NCBI GenBank assembly: GCA_028023455.1
Contig: JAQFVV010000012.1
Coordinates: 4,304,023 to 4,368,022 of the forward strand
Direction: 5' to 3'
DNA length: 64,000 nt
DNA from: Epiperipatus broadwayi
Lineage: Eukaryota > Onychophora > Udeonychophora > Euonychophora > Peripatidae
The notes beneath the pieces are model-generated. The model was not told the origin of the DNA and made no database searches. It worked only from the letters and a program-made list of their open reading frames with translations. Made by a program: the position numbers and the translations under genes. Positions 36,390 through 48,665 of the stretch are shown piece by piece. How positions within the stretch are numbered: the stretch's first letter is position 1; every line of letters starts with the position of its first letter.

Positions 36390-37960
36390 ATATATATATA
36401 GTAAATAAACATTTAAAATATTTGCATATAATCTGATTATTCTTTAAGCAATAGGTTTTCAATTACATTAACTACATATTTAAATAGGTGACTGCACTTC
36501 AATCTCCACTGATTAGATACTAAGTTCAAACCCATATTTATATAACACACACAAAAAATGTTGTTGAACATTTATACTTTCTGGAATATAAAAGTTCATG
36601 ATGTATAAAAATATAGTTAATCAATATATATATACAAAAATGAATCTACTTATTTGTTAATATAAATTTAAGAGAACAAAATAAAATAAATACTTATTAC
36701 AATATTTTCTTTTTGAACTCCTAATATAAGTGGCATATCTGAAGTTAATTTATAATCAATAAATAAAAAACTGTCTATTTTAAATTAAAATAATAATTAC
36801 TATTCCGCAAGATGTAAATACAAACTTAAGAAGATATAACTCTCTTACATTTAGATATGTAAATAAGTCACTATTTAACTTAAAATTATACTAATATTTC
36901 CATAAATAAATATTATACATTTCATATGAAAAAAAATATAGCAATAATAATGCTAAATGTAAGCAAATACAGCATTTCAAAAGCAGTACCATAGTTACAG
37001 TATTTATTTGTTATTCCAAAAAAAGTAGAAATATTATGAAAAGCTATAACATTTGTATTACATTTTTCTAATTCCATTATTTTACAAATATCCCAATTAT
37101 CTTTTCATTCAGAAGATATTTGATCTATATAAGGTTATAAGTATGCAAACCCTAATTTATATACATGCCAATGCAATGTAGATATCCTTCTATTTAGCAA
37201 GTAATCAATTCATAAAACATTTCAAGTGAACAGACATTCATATTATCCATTATGATACTATAGAAATGTAATCAATTTTTATCTCTTGTATAAACAATGC
37301 ATCAAACTTATAAAATTATATTAGTAGGTGAGCATAATTTTTGTGTAATTTCTTCATGTTAACATTTATATCTCATTATTGAAAAGTAGATAATATACAT
37401 TTTTAAAGTAAAAACTTTCCGATGGTTTGGAAACAATATGAATTAATTTTCATAGTAATAAATCATCTTTCTCACAAATTCAACAACCCTGGCCAGTCAA
37501 TGGAAGAACATTATTGCTTTCAACCCATCATTTCATCCATTTCATAATCATATGCTTTTAAAAATAAATAAAAAAAGTAAAAAGAAGGAATTTTATTGAA
37601 GAACAAGATTATATATAGTATTCCAATATGTAAAAAAAAGCTTCTGGCATAATTTAAAATTTATTTTCAAATTTTTATTTTATTTTTTTAAATATGATCA
37701 CATATAGAGTCCAAAGACAGAAAATGGCTGCTTGAATGTGATGAAATATATTAAAATTGCAAATTTTACTATTTTTGTTTGTTTGTTTGTTTGTTTATAT
37801 TTTTGTTTATTTGTTTATATTTTTTTTTGGAAAGTATATAATTGAAGTCCTGTATAGTGTAATTTACAGCTTCACTGAATTTTATTTTACAGATTTTACT
37901 TTGAATGTTACTTGTCTAGTTATATTCTGTTATCATATCCCTTACATTAAATATTCTAGA
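36390..37960. other. A+T-rich stretch with no recognised gene
   Basis: A GTTT repeat run lies at about 37773-37830. The 71-codon frame at 37757-37972 is largely its translation. Nothing else recognised. Confidence 0.5.
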
Positions 37961-37962
37961 TT

Positions 37963-38385
37963 ATGTATGTAATATAAAGAAGGTAACAAACCTTAGTTAT
38001 GTTCTTTTTACAAATTTACGCACATTTGTCCATGAACATCAACTTAAAAAAACATGAGTGAACCACTTGTGCTTAAGAGCTTATTATTATATAAGCCAAC
38101 CTTTGCTTAACATGTGGAAATCAAAGACTTAACCTACTGTGTGCCTGAATTATAACTTAATAAATGAATTGTACAAATCTATTTATTCTGTAGCAACCTC
38201 TGCAATTAGAAATAAATAATAAATTTTGAATTTTACTGTAATAAATAGACTACTTATATAGTTCTGACTATGTATGTAATATAAAGAATGTAACAAACCT
38301 CTAATCATGGACTTTTTACAAATTTATGCACTCACCTGTGACCACCTTATGCTTAGAGCTTATTGTTATATAAGCCAACCTTTTT
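37963..38385 (+). repeat. Dispersed repeat family B, one full and one partial tandem unit
   Basis: The phrase TATGTATGTAATATAAAGAA-x-GTAACAAACCT occurs at 37963 and again at 38269, a 306-bp period. Both units continue with CTTTTTACAAATTTA, GAGCTTATT and TATATAAGCCAACC. The first unit goes on through GTGTGCCTGAATTATAA, TTGTACAAAT-TATTTATTCTGTAGCA and TTTTACTGTAATAAATAGACTA. The whole first unit is the reverse complement of 50646-50911. Confidence 0.8.
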
Positions 38386-39360
38386 TATATTATATATATT
38401 GTGCCCTTTTCTATAGGTCAGTAATAGTTCATAACAGTCAATTACTAAAAATTTTAAATTTAGAATATGTTCTTTTAATACATTAATTATAGTTTGTCGA
38501 TTATATTTTTAAAGTACAATTTGAAGCTAAAGAAAATACGTAGTATATAAAATTATAGCGAATTATTTAAAAGTAGTTATGTAAAGTTTAAAATATTGTT
38601 TCATATGGTTGTAAAAGCTGGCCATATTAAATAACACAGCTATAAAAATTAAAAGTATATTTAATAAATTCGATTTTAATAGTTTAAAACTGATAAGTTA
38701 ATAAATAAAGTGTTTAAATTTATAATCATATTTAATAAACAAAAATTAATATCGTACATTTTAAAAATAAATTTTATGATGGTGAGAATTATATTTAATT
38801 CTATATTTTCTAAATTATTCTTCCAAATTTTTTATAATTATTTTATATAATATAATAAGTGTATCAATTTTATAAATCTAGGCAGAGAAATAGATTAAAA
38901 ATTGTCTGTCAAAGTTATTAATCATGTGACTTTTAATGTATACTCTCTCACACACGCTTGTTTGAAATAATAACAAAGTTTAAAATATTTTAAAAGTTAT
39001 ATTATAGAATTGGATGGAATTATTGCCTATCATAAAAGTAAATAGTATTAAACATTAAGTTAACTATCGTATAACATGTTTAAATAATGTAATAAAGACG
39101 AATACATTCATAATTTAAAAATTAAATATTTTATTTAAATAAAAATAGATAAATTGAATATTAAGAAATGGAATAAGTTATTAAAATTGTTTTAAAAGTT
39201 ATTTTAAATGTTTTAAATGGTTTTAATAAAATAATAATTTATTTAAAAGTAATATTTTAAATAATATTTTAAGTTCATTACGTCACAATTTCTAATTTTG
39301 AAATTCAATTCTACTATAAACTAAAAATATGTAAATTTGTTCTCAAGCTAAAGTAAGAAT
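38386..39360. other. A+T-rich stretch with no recognised gene
   Basis: No coding or repeat signal recognised. If the long-repeat element is an LTR retrotransposon, the true left end of its 5' LTR should lie in the right part of this stretch, but I could not identify it. Confidence 0.4.
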
Positions 39361-39363
39361 TAA

Positions 39364-39420
39364 CCAATAGGAATAGGTATTCTTACAGACTATAAATATG
39401 AATTGCATGGCGGTATAAGG
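39364..39420 (+). promoter_or_regulatory. Candidate CCAAT/TATA promoter of the long-repeat element
   Basis: CCAAT at 39364-39368 is followed by TATAAATA at 39391-39398. This predicts initiation near 39420-39430, about 165 bp upstream of the point where the direct repeat begins. The spacing suits an RNA polymerase II promoter, but in DNA this A+T-rich such boxes also arise by chance. Confidence 0.35.
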
Positions 39421-39590
39421 GGAGATTAATAATGTATTGAAACCGGAGAAAGTCAATTTTTTTTTGGTACTTTCTTATCGTTTATTTTGCAAAAACTAAT
39501 TGATAATTTTAAAGTGTTTTGGAAAAGAAAGTTTTAGAAAAAAAGTATATATTTAGAAACTTCGTGGAGATGATTTTCTAATTTTTTAAA

Positions 39591-42500
39591 GTACTTACCA
39601 GTCGTATTTTATCTAAAAGTTTAACCTAAACTACGCAATAAAAAATGGATATACTACGAAATAAAATGGATATAATTTGTAATGCTGAAAAATATTTAAA
39701 ATATTTATTGATACAGCTTTATTAATATTTCACCGAAGAACTGTTTTGGTACATAAAAAAAACCACAGTTCGGACATTATACGGAGTCTAAAAAATGTAT
39801 TGAAACATATTATTTATAAGTTTATCCAAGATTTATTTTTTAAATAGTAATAAGACAAATGTATATTGCATGAATTATTTTATATAATATTATATCAAAA
39901 GGAGTAAAATGTTATATCCTTTCTGAAGGTAACATTTTTTTTTATTTATTTTTTTAAAGTGATATATAAAAATACCAAACGAAAGTTTAAATGTATCAAG
40001 AAGGAAACATATGTAAAAAAGTGAACATATAGATGAATAAAAATGGATCCATGGAAATACAAATAATACTTAAAAGTTTATCAAATATTTTTAAAGTTAA
40101 ATTAGATGGATTAATGCATCGGATATGCAGAGAATATTGGTAGAGAAGATTAAGAAGTTTCACGGGATTAATTAATATTATGATTTAATAATTATCATCC
40201 TAAATACTAAAACCAAGGATTATTTTCTATAAATTTTACTAAATGGATTAATAATTATTTTACTTTTAAACTTTAACGAGCTTAGGGGAGAACATTTTTA
40301 AAAACTCTAGAGAAAATAATAAACATTTTGGACTTATCAGGAACTATCGTCAAGAAAATATGTAATTATAGTTTTGATTTCTTTTATTTTGTTAACCTAG
40401 TTTAAATCTAATTTTTTATATAAGATTAGGAAAAACATAAAAACTTTAATTTATTAATATTAAAATTTTATAATATAACAATCTAATAATTTAGCTAAAA
40501 ATATTTTAATATAAAGTGTATGGGTGTCAATTTTTTTTATATCTGCAATGCTCAAGTGGATAAAGGAAGCCCACTGAACACGATGACTAGATAAAGGTTA
40601 TTGGTAATAATAATAACTATTAATAATATATAATGTATATTTTTTTTGTTTTCTTTAGATCATCCATAAATTGGAAGAATGAAGTGTAAAAGTTTTTTAC
40701 TTATATGTAACGCATTTCATACAACATTTTAAAAAACATTATGAGATAGGATTGATTTGAAAATATGCATACGACAATTTTTTTTTTTTATTAGTGATAT
40801 AATCCAACATAACAAATAATTATGTGATTCTTTTAAAATTTTCATGTTATTGGATATTCAAATCTTGTCTAAGTAGATTGTATATGATTAGACATATAGA
40901 ATAATGAAGTAAGCAGACTTTTCTTGTAGAACAGCTAGATTGTTTAACTATTAATGAATTTTATTTATTGTTTTGTAAATGCAGATAGTTATTTATCGAT
41001 GTAAGTTGTGGAAAATCTTGAGAAATAATGTTGAGATAGTGGCTTGGAAGTACTTAGTGAACAGGAAACCAAGATGATGTTTTAAGAAATAGGATGTTAT
41101 AAGGAATGGGAATAATATTTAGTCTTTATGTGAATATCAGCATAGTTAACAAAGCCCTATGACTGATACACATTTTATTTGGACAGTGTTTATATTTCTT
41201 TAAATATTTGATGTTCTAATAAATCTGAAGAAATAACTTTAACATCGTCCCTGTACTAGAGGATATTAGGCAGGTAAATGTCCTACCTCTTCACACTATG
41301 CCATGATTTTGAGATATGTTAAGAGTAATACTCTAGCTTTCTTCCTTAATCCTATGCATCTGTTTTCGCTATCTTTATTTCATGTAACTGCATCGTTTAG
41401 TAAGATATGTTTAAGAGAAATGATAAATAATTTAGAACTTATGTTATGCTATCATTTTGTATAAGGTTAGTTTATTTGCTTATAAGGAGCAGAATGTTAT
41501 AACTTAAAATTGAAGATCCAAAGTATCCTAAGGAAAGAAAAGAATCATAGAATATATTTTGAATTTTATTTCGGAAATGAAATATAAACTTTTTTAAAAT
41601 AAAGTATCTAAACAAAGATATTTTCTTTAAAGTGATAATAATTTTAAATATTTTAGTATTATTTTTTTTAAGGGAAAATAAGTATTGCATATTTTAAAAT
41701 ACAATTTTTTTGTTTATTGATTAACAGACATGTATTGATGATTACACTTATATCATACTAAAGTAAAGCTTAAAGAAGAATATATTATGATTAGTAAACA
41801 TTGTATGATAAATACTAAAATCTAGTACTGAATTTTGGATAATATTTTGTGTAACATCTTTGACTTTGCAAGATGAAAATTTTTTTAATATTTTGAGAAA
41901 TCCATACTCATTATAAAATTTTGTTTTCTATAGAATGTTTTCTAAGTATGAATTTTTAAAATAAGGTAGTTTAATAATATTAAGGATAAAATGCTGTTGC
42001 TAATAAAGTAAATAAATATATTTGTAATAAATTAACCATAATGAGAAACCAAATAGTAACATTTTTTTTTTTTTTGATTTTGTCCTAAATCTAAATAAAG
42101 ACATGATTGAAATATAAATTATTATTTTTATAACACGGTAGATCAAATTGTAAAGTAAAAAGGTTAAGGATATCCACTGTAAATAGTGTAAATAAATTGT
42201 TTATTTATTTGTTGTTAGTAATAAACTTTGTTAAATTTTGTTATTTCAAAAAATTTTGTGTCTGAGTTATTTATTTCTCCACATCGCTGCATGAAATCAC
42301 GATATATGCATAATAATCGAAACAAATATATAATTTTGCACAAAAGATAAATAGAAAATTATTTTAAGAATTTTAAATATTTTATTGGTATTCATTATAA
42401 TTAAATAATCATAATCTTACATTATTTTATTGGTCATAAATCAGTTATCACAATATTATATTAAATTATATGCTATCAGTTGCCACACATATTTTGTTTA

Positions 42501-43166
42501 TCAGATTCTCAAAAATGCCACCACGTATTTATTATATCATTACATGAAGATATAAGATCATATTATATTATTTCATTATTTTATTATGGTAATAAAATTA
42601 TAGTAAAAGGAAAAGATACAGAGAATTAGTTAAACAATGAAGAATATTATTGTTATTTATTATTATTAGTTTAAGTGTAGTAGATTATGACATAAAATCC
42701 CTTCTCATATTTTACTACCGTATTTTTTTAAATTAACTTAGAATAAACTTCATGAACCTGAGATTATTTTATTTGAGCTAGATTATTATTAAATAGAAGA
42801 TTAAGATTTAATTATTAGTTTAATCTTAGTGAGTAGAAGTTATTAAAGTCGTAAGAATACTATGAGTTTGTTATTTGAAATAGTAATAAAGGGGGGATGG
42901 TGTTCTTATGCCATTGAGGTAGTATCCTGTGGAATATTGGCTCAATGTAATCTATCTTGTCACCTGTATTTTCACTTCAAGTCTCATGAAAATATTAAAT
43001 ATTTATATAATTTATTTTTTATAAACTGGACCTTATTCGTATTTTAAATTTGAGCTAGTGAAATATTTTAATTTTAATGATGAATATTTTAGTTATTAAT
43101 TATTAACTGAGATAGAACCCATTTTATTTTATATCATATATTATCTGGAAGTTAGGATGCACGAGA
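39591..43166 (+). repeat. Long direct repeat, copy 1 (candidate 5' LTR-derived sequence)
   Basis: Begins GTACTTACCAGTCG and ends GGATGCACGAGA. It matches 44445-48050 throughout at about 98% by eye, with small indels and one ~40-bp insertion in copy 2. It has no long frame: those of 60-75 codons within it (41472-41690, 42862-43047) are poor in composition and are lost or altered in the other copy. A decayed relative at 15520-16420 shows dispersal. At 3.6 kb it would be unusually long for an LTR, so a segmental duplication of an unknown repeat remains possible. Confidence 0.85.
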
Positions 43167-43420
43167 GCAAGATCAGATTATGGCCACCAACGTGGTTGTC
43201 ACGATGTGTAGTGGAGCTACACATAGTGTAGGTTAGATTATGGCATGCCAACTTTAGGGGCTAGAGATGTGTTAGTAAGGGCATCAGATTCAACCAACAG
43301 AAGGTTAGATTTTGCTCTTCCAACATGACTGCACGATATGTAGTTGGGGCTACAATCGATAGTTCAGATTGTGGTGCCCAAACATTTAGACTATGGGATA
43401 TATTAGGAAAGTAGTTAAAA
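43167..43420 (+). repeat. Degenerate tandem block with PBS-like motifs
   Basis: Immediately after copy 1, a motif of the form AGATT-x-TGG-x-(G/C)CCAAC recurs about four times: AGATTATGGCCACCAACGTGG (43174), AGATTATGGCATGCCAAC (43235), AGATTTTGCTCTTCCAAC (43307) and AGATTGTGGTGCCCAAAC (43367). Three are followed by a (T)CACGAT(A/G)TGTAGT-GGGCTACA-type stretch or a remnant of it. In LTR retrotransposons a tRNA primer-binding site beginning TGG...CCCAAC lies directly 3' of the 5' LTR (established knowledge). The position and wording fit, but which unit would have been used is unclear. Confidence 0.5.
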
Positions 43421-43967
43421 ATATATAATACAATAGTTAGTATTTGAATTTGTTTGCTTAACTTTAGAGATTATTGATAGTATATCTCACAGAAAATAGA
43501 TAATTTAATATTTTATTATAGCAATAATTATTTAGGATTTGATTATTATTGTGAACTAAGTGCTTATTACTAAAAATATTGCAATTTTACGTGGTAGATA
43601 ATCTGATTGCTTAAAAATAGTACTATATTGTTGTAAAACAATTAGCAAATAAATTTTAAAATATGCATATGTGGCTAACGATTATTTAGTATTCACTATG
43701 ACCATGCCAATTATTGAAATATTAAAAATATATTTTGAAAATGCTTTAATATGTGCAAAATATCTGTGAATCATGCATGTGGGAAATAATGTTGTGACAC
43801 ACATAATTTTAATCATTATTGATAGTGTAGTTAATTAGAGTTAAATTGTATAAGGTGTAAAAAAAGGTATTATCTATAGTTTATTGTGGGTGATGGTTAG
43901 ATGGGGATAAAAGAAACTGGTAAGGAACTATTTTATGAAAAATTAATAGCAATATATTGTTTAAACA
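43421..43967. other. Leader between PBS-like block and reading frame
   Basis: A+T-rich, with no frame and no recognised motif. If the element is a retrotransposon this is the untranslated leader. Confidence 0.4.
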
Positions 43968-44483
43968 TTGAATTTTGAGAAAAAAGCATATTTGAAAAAA
44001 ATGAATAATCAAGATAATAATTTAGAGAGTGTAATATCCGAGTTTATTGTCAATGAAAGTGGTGAAGAGAAACGAGAAATAGAAAACTTAATCGAAATGG
44101 AAACAGTTGTAGATAGTGTCCAAATTATAGATAGTAAGATAAAAGAAGAGGAGGAAGAGGTTATGGAAATGAAAACAGTGGAAGAAAAGGTAATAGTGCC
44201 TAAAAAGGAGGTAGAGAACTCCCAAATATCTCAAATGTTATTGATGATGAAGGAGATGAAAGAAGATAATAGAAAAAATAGAGAAGATAGTAATATAAAA
44301 TTTAATATTCTTAATGAAAATATGATTAAAAATAGAGAGGATAGTAATATAAAGTTTGAATCTCTTAGAGAGGATACAAAAGCTCTTAATGAAAATATGA
44401 ATAAAAATAGAGAAGATAGTAATATAAAATTTGATGTTCTTAATGTACTTACCAGTCGTATTTTATCTAAAAGTTTAACCTAA
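43968..44483 (+). CDS. gag-like coiled-coil protein, 3'-truncated
   Basis: A 171-codon frame with properties unlike the random frames around it: strongly charged, Glu/Lys-rich and low in Phe/Leu. Residues about 50-80 are an acidic stretch. From about residue 88 an amphipathic helix follows (QISQMLLMMKEMKEDNRK), then three copies of NREDSNIKF at about residues 104, 122 and 147, separated by heptad-like LNEN(M) spacers: a predicted coiled coil. N-terminal coiled coils with a variable number of such repeats occur in Gag proteins of Ty3/gypsy-type retrotransposons, but no CCHC knuckle or capsid motif remains, so this is inference. The frame crosses the junction at 44445 and takes its last ~13 codons (VLTSRILSKSLT) from the long direct repeat, showing that the 3' part of the gene has been deleted. 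The second Met (residue 12) is an equally good start. Confidence 0.5.
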   Translation: MNFEKKAYLKKMNNQDNNLESVISEFIVNESGEEKREIENLIEMETVVDSVQIIDSKIKEEEEEVMEMKTVEEKVIVPKKEVENSQISQMLLMMKEMKEDNRKNREDSNIKFNILNENMIKNREDSNIKFESLREDTKALNENMNKNREDSNIKFDVLNVLTSRILSKSLT

Positions 44484-47400
44484 ACTACGCAATAAAAAAT
44501 GGATATACTACGAAATAAAATGGATATAAGTTGTAATGCTGAAAAAATATTTGAAATATTTATTGATACAGCTTTATTAATATTTCACCGAAGAACTGTT
44601 TTGGTACATAAACAAAACCACAGTTCGGACATTATACGGAGTCTAAAAAATGTATTGAAACGTATTTATAAGTTTATCCAAGATTCATTTTTTAAATAGT
44701 AATAAGACAATTGTATATTGCATGAATTATTTTATATAATATTATATCAAAAGGAGTAAAATGTTATATCCTTTCTGAGGTAACATTTTTTTTTATTTTT
44801 TTTTTTAAAGTGATATATAAAAATACCAAACGAAAGTTTAAATGTATCAAGAAGGAAACATATGTAAAAAAGTGAACATATAGATGAATAAAAAATGGAT
44901 CCATGGAAATACAAATAATACTTAAAAGTTTATCGAATATTTTTAAAGTTAAATTAGATGGATTGATGCATCGGATACGCAGAGAATATTGGTAGAGAAG
45001 ATTAAGAAGTTTCACAGGATTAATTAATATTATGATTTAATAATTATCGTCCTAAATACTAAAACCAAGGATTATTTTCTATAAATTTTACTAAATGGAT
45101 TAATAATTATTTTATTTTTAAACTTTAACACGCTTAGAGGAGAACATTTTTAAAAACTCTAGAGAAAATAATAAACATTTTGGACTTATCAGGAACTATC
45201 GTCAAGAAAATATGTAATTATAGTTTTGATTCCTTTTATTTTGTTAACCTAGTTTAAATCTAAATTTTTATATAAGATTAGAAAAAACATAAAAACATTA
45301 ATTTATTAATATTAAAATTTTATAATATAACAATCTAATAATTTAGCTAAAAATATTTTAATATAAAGTGTATGGGTGTCAATTTTTTTTATATCTGCAA
45401 TGCTCAAGTGGATAAAGGAAGCCCACTGAACACGATGACTAGATACAGGTTATTGGTAATAATAATAACTATTGATAATTTATAATGTATATTTTTTTTG
45501 TTTTCTTTAGATCATCCATAAATTGGAAGAATGAAGTGTAAAAGTTTTTTACTTATATGTAACGCATTTCATACAACATTTTAAAAAACATTATGAGATA
45601 GGATTGATTTGAAAATATGCATACGACAATTTTTTTTTTATTAGTGATATAATCCAACATAACAAATAATTATGTGATTCTTTTAAAATTTTCATGTTAT
45701 TGGATATTCAAATCTTGTCTAAGTAGATTGTATATGATTAGACATATAGAATAATGAAGTAAGCAGACTTTTCTTGTAGAACAGCTAGATTGTTTAACTA
45801 TTAATGAATTTTATTTGTTTTGTAAATGCAGATAGTTATTTATCGATGTAAGATGTGGAAAATCTTGAGAAATAATGTTGAGATAGTGGCTTGGAAGTAC
45901 TTAGTGAACAGGAAACCAAGATGATGTTTTAAGAAATAGGATGTTATAAGGAATGGAAATATTATTTAATCTTTATGTGAATATCAGCATAGTTAACAAA
46001 GCCCTATGACTGATACACATTTTATTTGGACAGTGTTTATATTTCTTTAAATATTTGATGTTCTAATAAAGCTGAAGAAATAGCTTTAACATCGTCCCTG
46101 TACTAGAGGATATTAGGCAGGTAAATGTCCTACCTCTTCACACTGTGCCATGATTTTGAGATATGTTAAGAGTAATACTCTAGCTTTCTTCCTTAATCCT
46201 ATGCATCTGTTTTCGCTATCTTTATTTCATGTAACTGCATCGTTCAGTAAGATATGTTTAAGAAAAATGATAAATAATTTAGAACTTATGTTATGCTATC
46301 GTTTTGTATAAGATTAGTTTATTTGCTTATAAGGAGCAGAATGTTATAACTTAAAATTGAAGATCCAAAGTATCCTAAGGAAAGAAAAGAATCATAGAAT
46401 ATATTTTGAATTTTATTTCGGAAATGAAATATAATCTTTTTTAAAATAAAGTATCTAAACAAAGATATTTTCTTTAAAGTGATAATAATTTTAAATATTT
46501 TAGTATTATTTTTTTTAAGGGAAAATAAGTATTGCATATTTTAAAATACAATAATACAAAGTAAATTATGTAAACAATATGCATAGTATATTTTTTGTTT
46601 ATTGATTAACAGACATGTATTGATGATTACACTTATATCATACTAAAGTAAAGCTTAAAGAAGAATATATTATGATTAGTAAACATTGTGTGATAAATAC
46701 TAAAATCTAGTACTGAATTTTGGATAATATTTTGTGTAACATCTTTGACTTTGCAAGATGAAAAGTTTTTTTAATATTTTGAGAAATCCATACTCATTAT
46801 AAAATTTTGTTTTCTATAGAATGTTTTCTAAGTATGAATTTTTAAAATAAGGTAGTTTAATAATATTAAGGATAAAATGCTGTTGCTAATAAAATAAATA
46901 AATATATTTGTAATAAATTAACCATAATGAGAAACCAAATAGTAACATTTTTTTTTTTTTGATTTTGTCCTAAATCTAAATAAAGACATGATTGAAATAT
47001 AAATTATTTTTTTTATAACCCGGTAGATCAAATTGTAAAGTAAAAAGGTTAAGGATATCCACTGTAAATAGTGTAAATAAATTGTTTATTTATTTGTTGT
47101 TAGTAATAAACTTTGTTAAATTTTGTTATTTCAAAAAATTTTGTGTCGAGTTATTTATTTCTCCACATCGCTGCATGAAATCACGATATATGCATAATAA
47201 TCGAAACAAATATATAATTTTGCACAAAAGATAAATAGAAAATTATTTTAAGAATTTTAAATATTTTATTGGTATTCATTATAATTAAATAATCATAATC
47301 TTACATTATTTTATTGGTCATAAATCAGTTATCACAATATTATATTAAATTATATGCTATCAGTTGCCATACATATTTTGTTTATCAGATTCTCAAAAAT

Positions 47401-48050
47401 GCCACCACGTATTTATTATATCATTACATGAAGATATAAGATCATATTATATTATTTCATTATTTTATTATGGTAATAAAATTATAGTAAAAAGAAAAGA
47501 TACACAGAATTAGTTAAACAATGAAAAATATTATTGTTATTTATTATTATTAGTTTAAGTGTAATAGATTATGACATAAAATCCCTTCTCATATTTTACT
47601 ACCGTATTTTTTTAAATTAACTTAGAATAAACTTTATGAACCTGAGATTATTTTATTTGAGCTAGATTATTATTAAATAGAAGATTAAGATTTAATTATT
47701 AGTTTAATCTTAGTGAGTCGAAGTTATTAAAGTCGTAAGAATACTATGAGTTTGTTATTCAAAATAGTAATAAAGGGGGGATAGTGTTCTTATGCCATTG
47801 AGGTAGTATCCTGTGGAATATTGGCTCAATGTAATCTATCTTGTCACCTGTATTTTCACTTCAAGTCTCATGAAAATATTAAATATTTATATAATTTATT
47901 TTTTATAAACTGGACCTTATTCGTATTTTAAATTTGAGCTAGTGAAATATTTTAATTTTAATGATGAATATTTTAGTTATTAATTATTAACTGAGATAGA
48001 ACCCGTTTTATTTTATATCATATATTATCTGGAAGTGAGGATGCACGAGA
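44445..48050 (+). repeat. Long direct repeat, copy 2 (candidate truncated 3' LTR)
   Basis: Collinear with 39591-43166. Differences include a ~40-bp insertion near 46550-46590 (TACAAAGTAAATTATGTAAA) absent from copy 1 and loss of a few bases in homopolymers. Its left end is fused directly to the truncated gag-like frame with no polypurine tract between. This implies that a deletion removed the rest of the internal region and the start of this copy, including the promoter that precedes copy 1. The right end at ATGCACGAGA is followed by unrelated sequence. Confidence 0.85.
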
Positions 48051-48062
48051 TACAGGTTAGAA

Positions 48063-48125
48063 TATATATAGTCAGTGCTATATAAATAGTCTACTATTTA
48101 TATAGCACTGACTATATATATATAC
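48063..48125. repeat. Perfect ~28-bp-stem palindrome at LINE 5' end
   Basis: The arm TAGTCAGTGCTATATAAATA followed by GT, a 2-base centre CT, then the exact reverse complement, all within a TATATA context. Its arms resemble the end of repeat family B (compare AATAGACTACTTATATAGTTCTGACTAT at 38246), so it may be two family B ends joined head to head. Confidence 0.85.
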
Positions 48126-48665
48126 CAAATGCAGATAATTCAGGTTTATGCCCCAACAAGTTCTCATAGTGATGAAGTAGTAGAAGATTTTTATATGGAT
48201 GTACAAAAGGCTTTTGATCAGAGTAAACAACATTTTAAAATTGTTATGGGAGACTTTAATGCTAGAATTGGTAGACAAATGAAAGATGAAATTGCTGTAG
48301 GTAATTTTGGTTATGATAATAGAAATGAGAGAGGACATAGACTTGTGGAGTTTGTAGAAAAAGAAAAACTTTATATTATGAATTCATTTTTTGAAAAAAA
48401 TGTTAAAAGGAAATGGACATGGAAGCATCCAAATGAAGGTACAGCAGAATTGGATTATATTTTGACTAACAGGAAATACATATTTCAAGATTGTAATGTT
48501 CTTAATAAATTTAACACAGGAAGTGATCATCGATTAGTAAGTGTAAGTTACGTGTTAATGTAAAACTAGAGAGACAAAAATTATTAAGAAAAACAATATT
48601 TACAGTTGATATTCCTAATCTTCAGAAATATTCTAATGAATTTAAATTAGAACTTACCAATAGGT
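48126..48665 (+). pseudogene. RTE-like LINE: endonuclease domain, N-terminally truncated
   Basis: The open frame 48129-48563 encodes the C-terminal two thirds of an apurinic-type (exonuclease-endonuclease-phosphatase fold) LINE endonuclease, which nicks target DNA to prime reverse transcription. Visible motifs are QVYAPTSSH (residue ~6), MGDFNARIG (~41, catalytic Asp and Asn), RGHRLVEF (~67), KRKWTWKHP (~93), AELDYILTNR (~106) and GSDHRLVS (~131, catalytic Asp-His). The N-terminal strand with the catalytic Asn/Glu is missing: the copy is 5' truncated, as is usual for LINEs. A one-base frameshift near 48545 ends this frame, and homologous code continues in the next frame (KLRVNVKLERQK). Confidence 0.88.

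Noticed and set aside
42862-43047. 61-codon frame in long-repeat copy 1
   Set aside because: The equivalent place in copy 2 has an in-frame substitution pattern that does not preserve it (TTCAAAATAG, and GGATAG creating a stop), and the 15.5-kb relic does not keep it either.
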